A stretch of 64,000 nucleotides of DNA from Fictibacillus barbaricus (GTDB lineage: Bacteria; Bacillota; Bacilli; Bacillales; Fictibacillaceae): the NCBI RefSeq assembly GCF_014635025.1, contig NZ_BMCE01000002.1:1302001-1366000 (forward strand). The letters run 5' to 3'. This document shows positions 63,724 to 64,000 of this stretch, piece after piece. A model generated the notes under the pieces. The model made no database searches. It was given only the letters and a program-made list of their open reading frames with translations, and was not told the origin of the DNA. The translations under genes were made by a program, and so were the position numbers. Numbering within the stretch: the stretch's first letter is position 1; each line of letters starts with the position of its first letter.

Positions 63724-64000
63724 GCACTTTCCTCCTTTTCAATCGTCATGGTGGTCTTCCCGTGCATGCTATCAATATTTAGCTTCCATTCCATTGAAGA
63801 AGCTCTGTCTTGTACTATTTTTAACCCAAATCCATCTGTTATTTGATTGGTGTCAAATCCTGCACCCTTGTCCATAACACTGCAAATCCAGCCTTTTGGT
63901 GTTGTCGTTGTTTTTAACCACACTTCGTTCGTAACTGCGTGTTTGATTACATTGATGATCGCTTCTCGTACACAGGCAAACAACTCTATTTTTTCCTTTG
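63720..64000 (-). CDS. Sensor histidine kinase, C-terminal part only
   Basis: The frame runs in from the right edge and ends at 63720. The visible 93 residues are the ATP-binding domain of a NarX/DegS-type kinase: ELFACVREAIINVIKHA is the N box, VMDKGAGFD the G1 box and DGFGLKIVQDRA the G2 box. The rest, including the dimerisation His and sensor part, lies outside the window. It pairs with the adjacent NarL-type regulator. Confidence 0.88.
   Translation of the reverse strand, partial: KEKIELFACVREAIINVIKHAVTNEVWLKTTTTPKGWICSVMDKGAGFDTNQITDGFGLKIVQDRASSMEWKLNIDSMHGKTTMTIEKEESA

Overview
The window reads as a chromosomal segment of a low-GC Gram-positive spore former of the Bacillaceae. The evidence is dense AT-rich intergenic DNA, strong AGGAGG-type ribosome binding sites, TTG and GTG starts, U-tailed terminators, and Bacillus-type genes: helD, hmp, adaA, topB, phoD, and a KinA/KinE-like PAS kinase. 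Fictibacillus or a close relative would fit, but that is a guess from gene style only. There are no rRNA or tRNA genes, no CRISPR array, no prophage and no intact transposase.

Layout: 0-8.7 kb holds a cysteine desulfidase-like gene, a TetR-controlled DHA2 drug exporter with visible operators, a phosphotransferase/lipoprotein/VOC/membrane-protein operon, a nucleotidyltransferase and an Ntn-hydrolase. From about 10 to 13.5 kb lies a very AT-rich block with a LysR regulator, a TPR-type XRE regulator broken by one frameshift in a poly-A run, and decayed sequence. 13.6-17.8 kb is a 1394-residue secreted subtilase with a C-terminal dockerin. 18-30 kb holds small enzymes, flavohemoprotein hmp with a well-placed Fnr-like site, HelD, a nucleoside transporter, and two decayed genes. 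30.6-32.6 kb is a compact alkylation-repair operon (adaA-alkA-ogt). 32.8-40 kb holds an MFS exporter, topB and two Tat-exported phosphoesterases. 40.6-49.6 kb has a sensor kinase, a CNNM/CorC-type protein, a second DHA2 exporter, OsmC and GGCT. 49.7-54.6 kb carries a class I amidotransferase-like hydrolase and a five-gene operon of hydrolases, acetyltransferases and an isomerase. 54.7-60.1 kb has VanW, a ring-cleaving dioxygenase, YnfA and an egtB-egtD ergothioneine operon with a flavin reductase. 60.4-64 kb ends with SCO, a PepSY membrane protein and a NarL-type two-component system.

The most unusual non-genic signal is a set of intergenic arrays in which a short conserved core recurs every 20-21 bp, close to two helical turns, with different core sequences at different sites: TTCACGCA near 8.85 kb, AATTAAGTC near 60.3 kb, and TGTCCA near 32.7 and 36.4 kb. 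Other notable items are a GGGACAGTCCCC palindromic element in two copies (47.3 and 60.8 kb), short upstream ORFs before a 61-residue gene (50.8 kb), a 19-residue candidate peptide with its own signals (29.7 kb), and at least six broken or vestigial genes.
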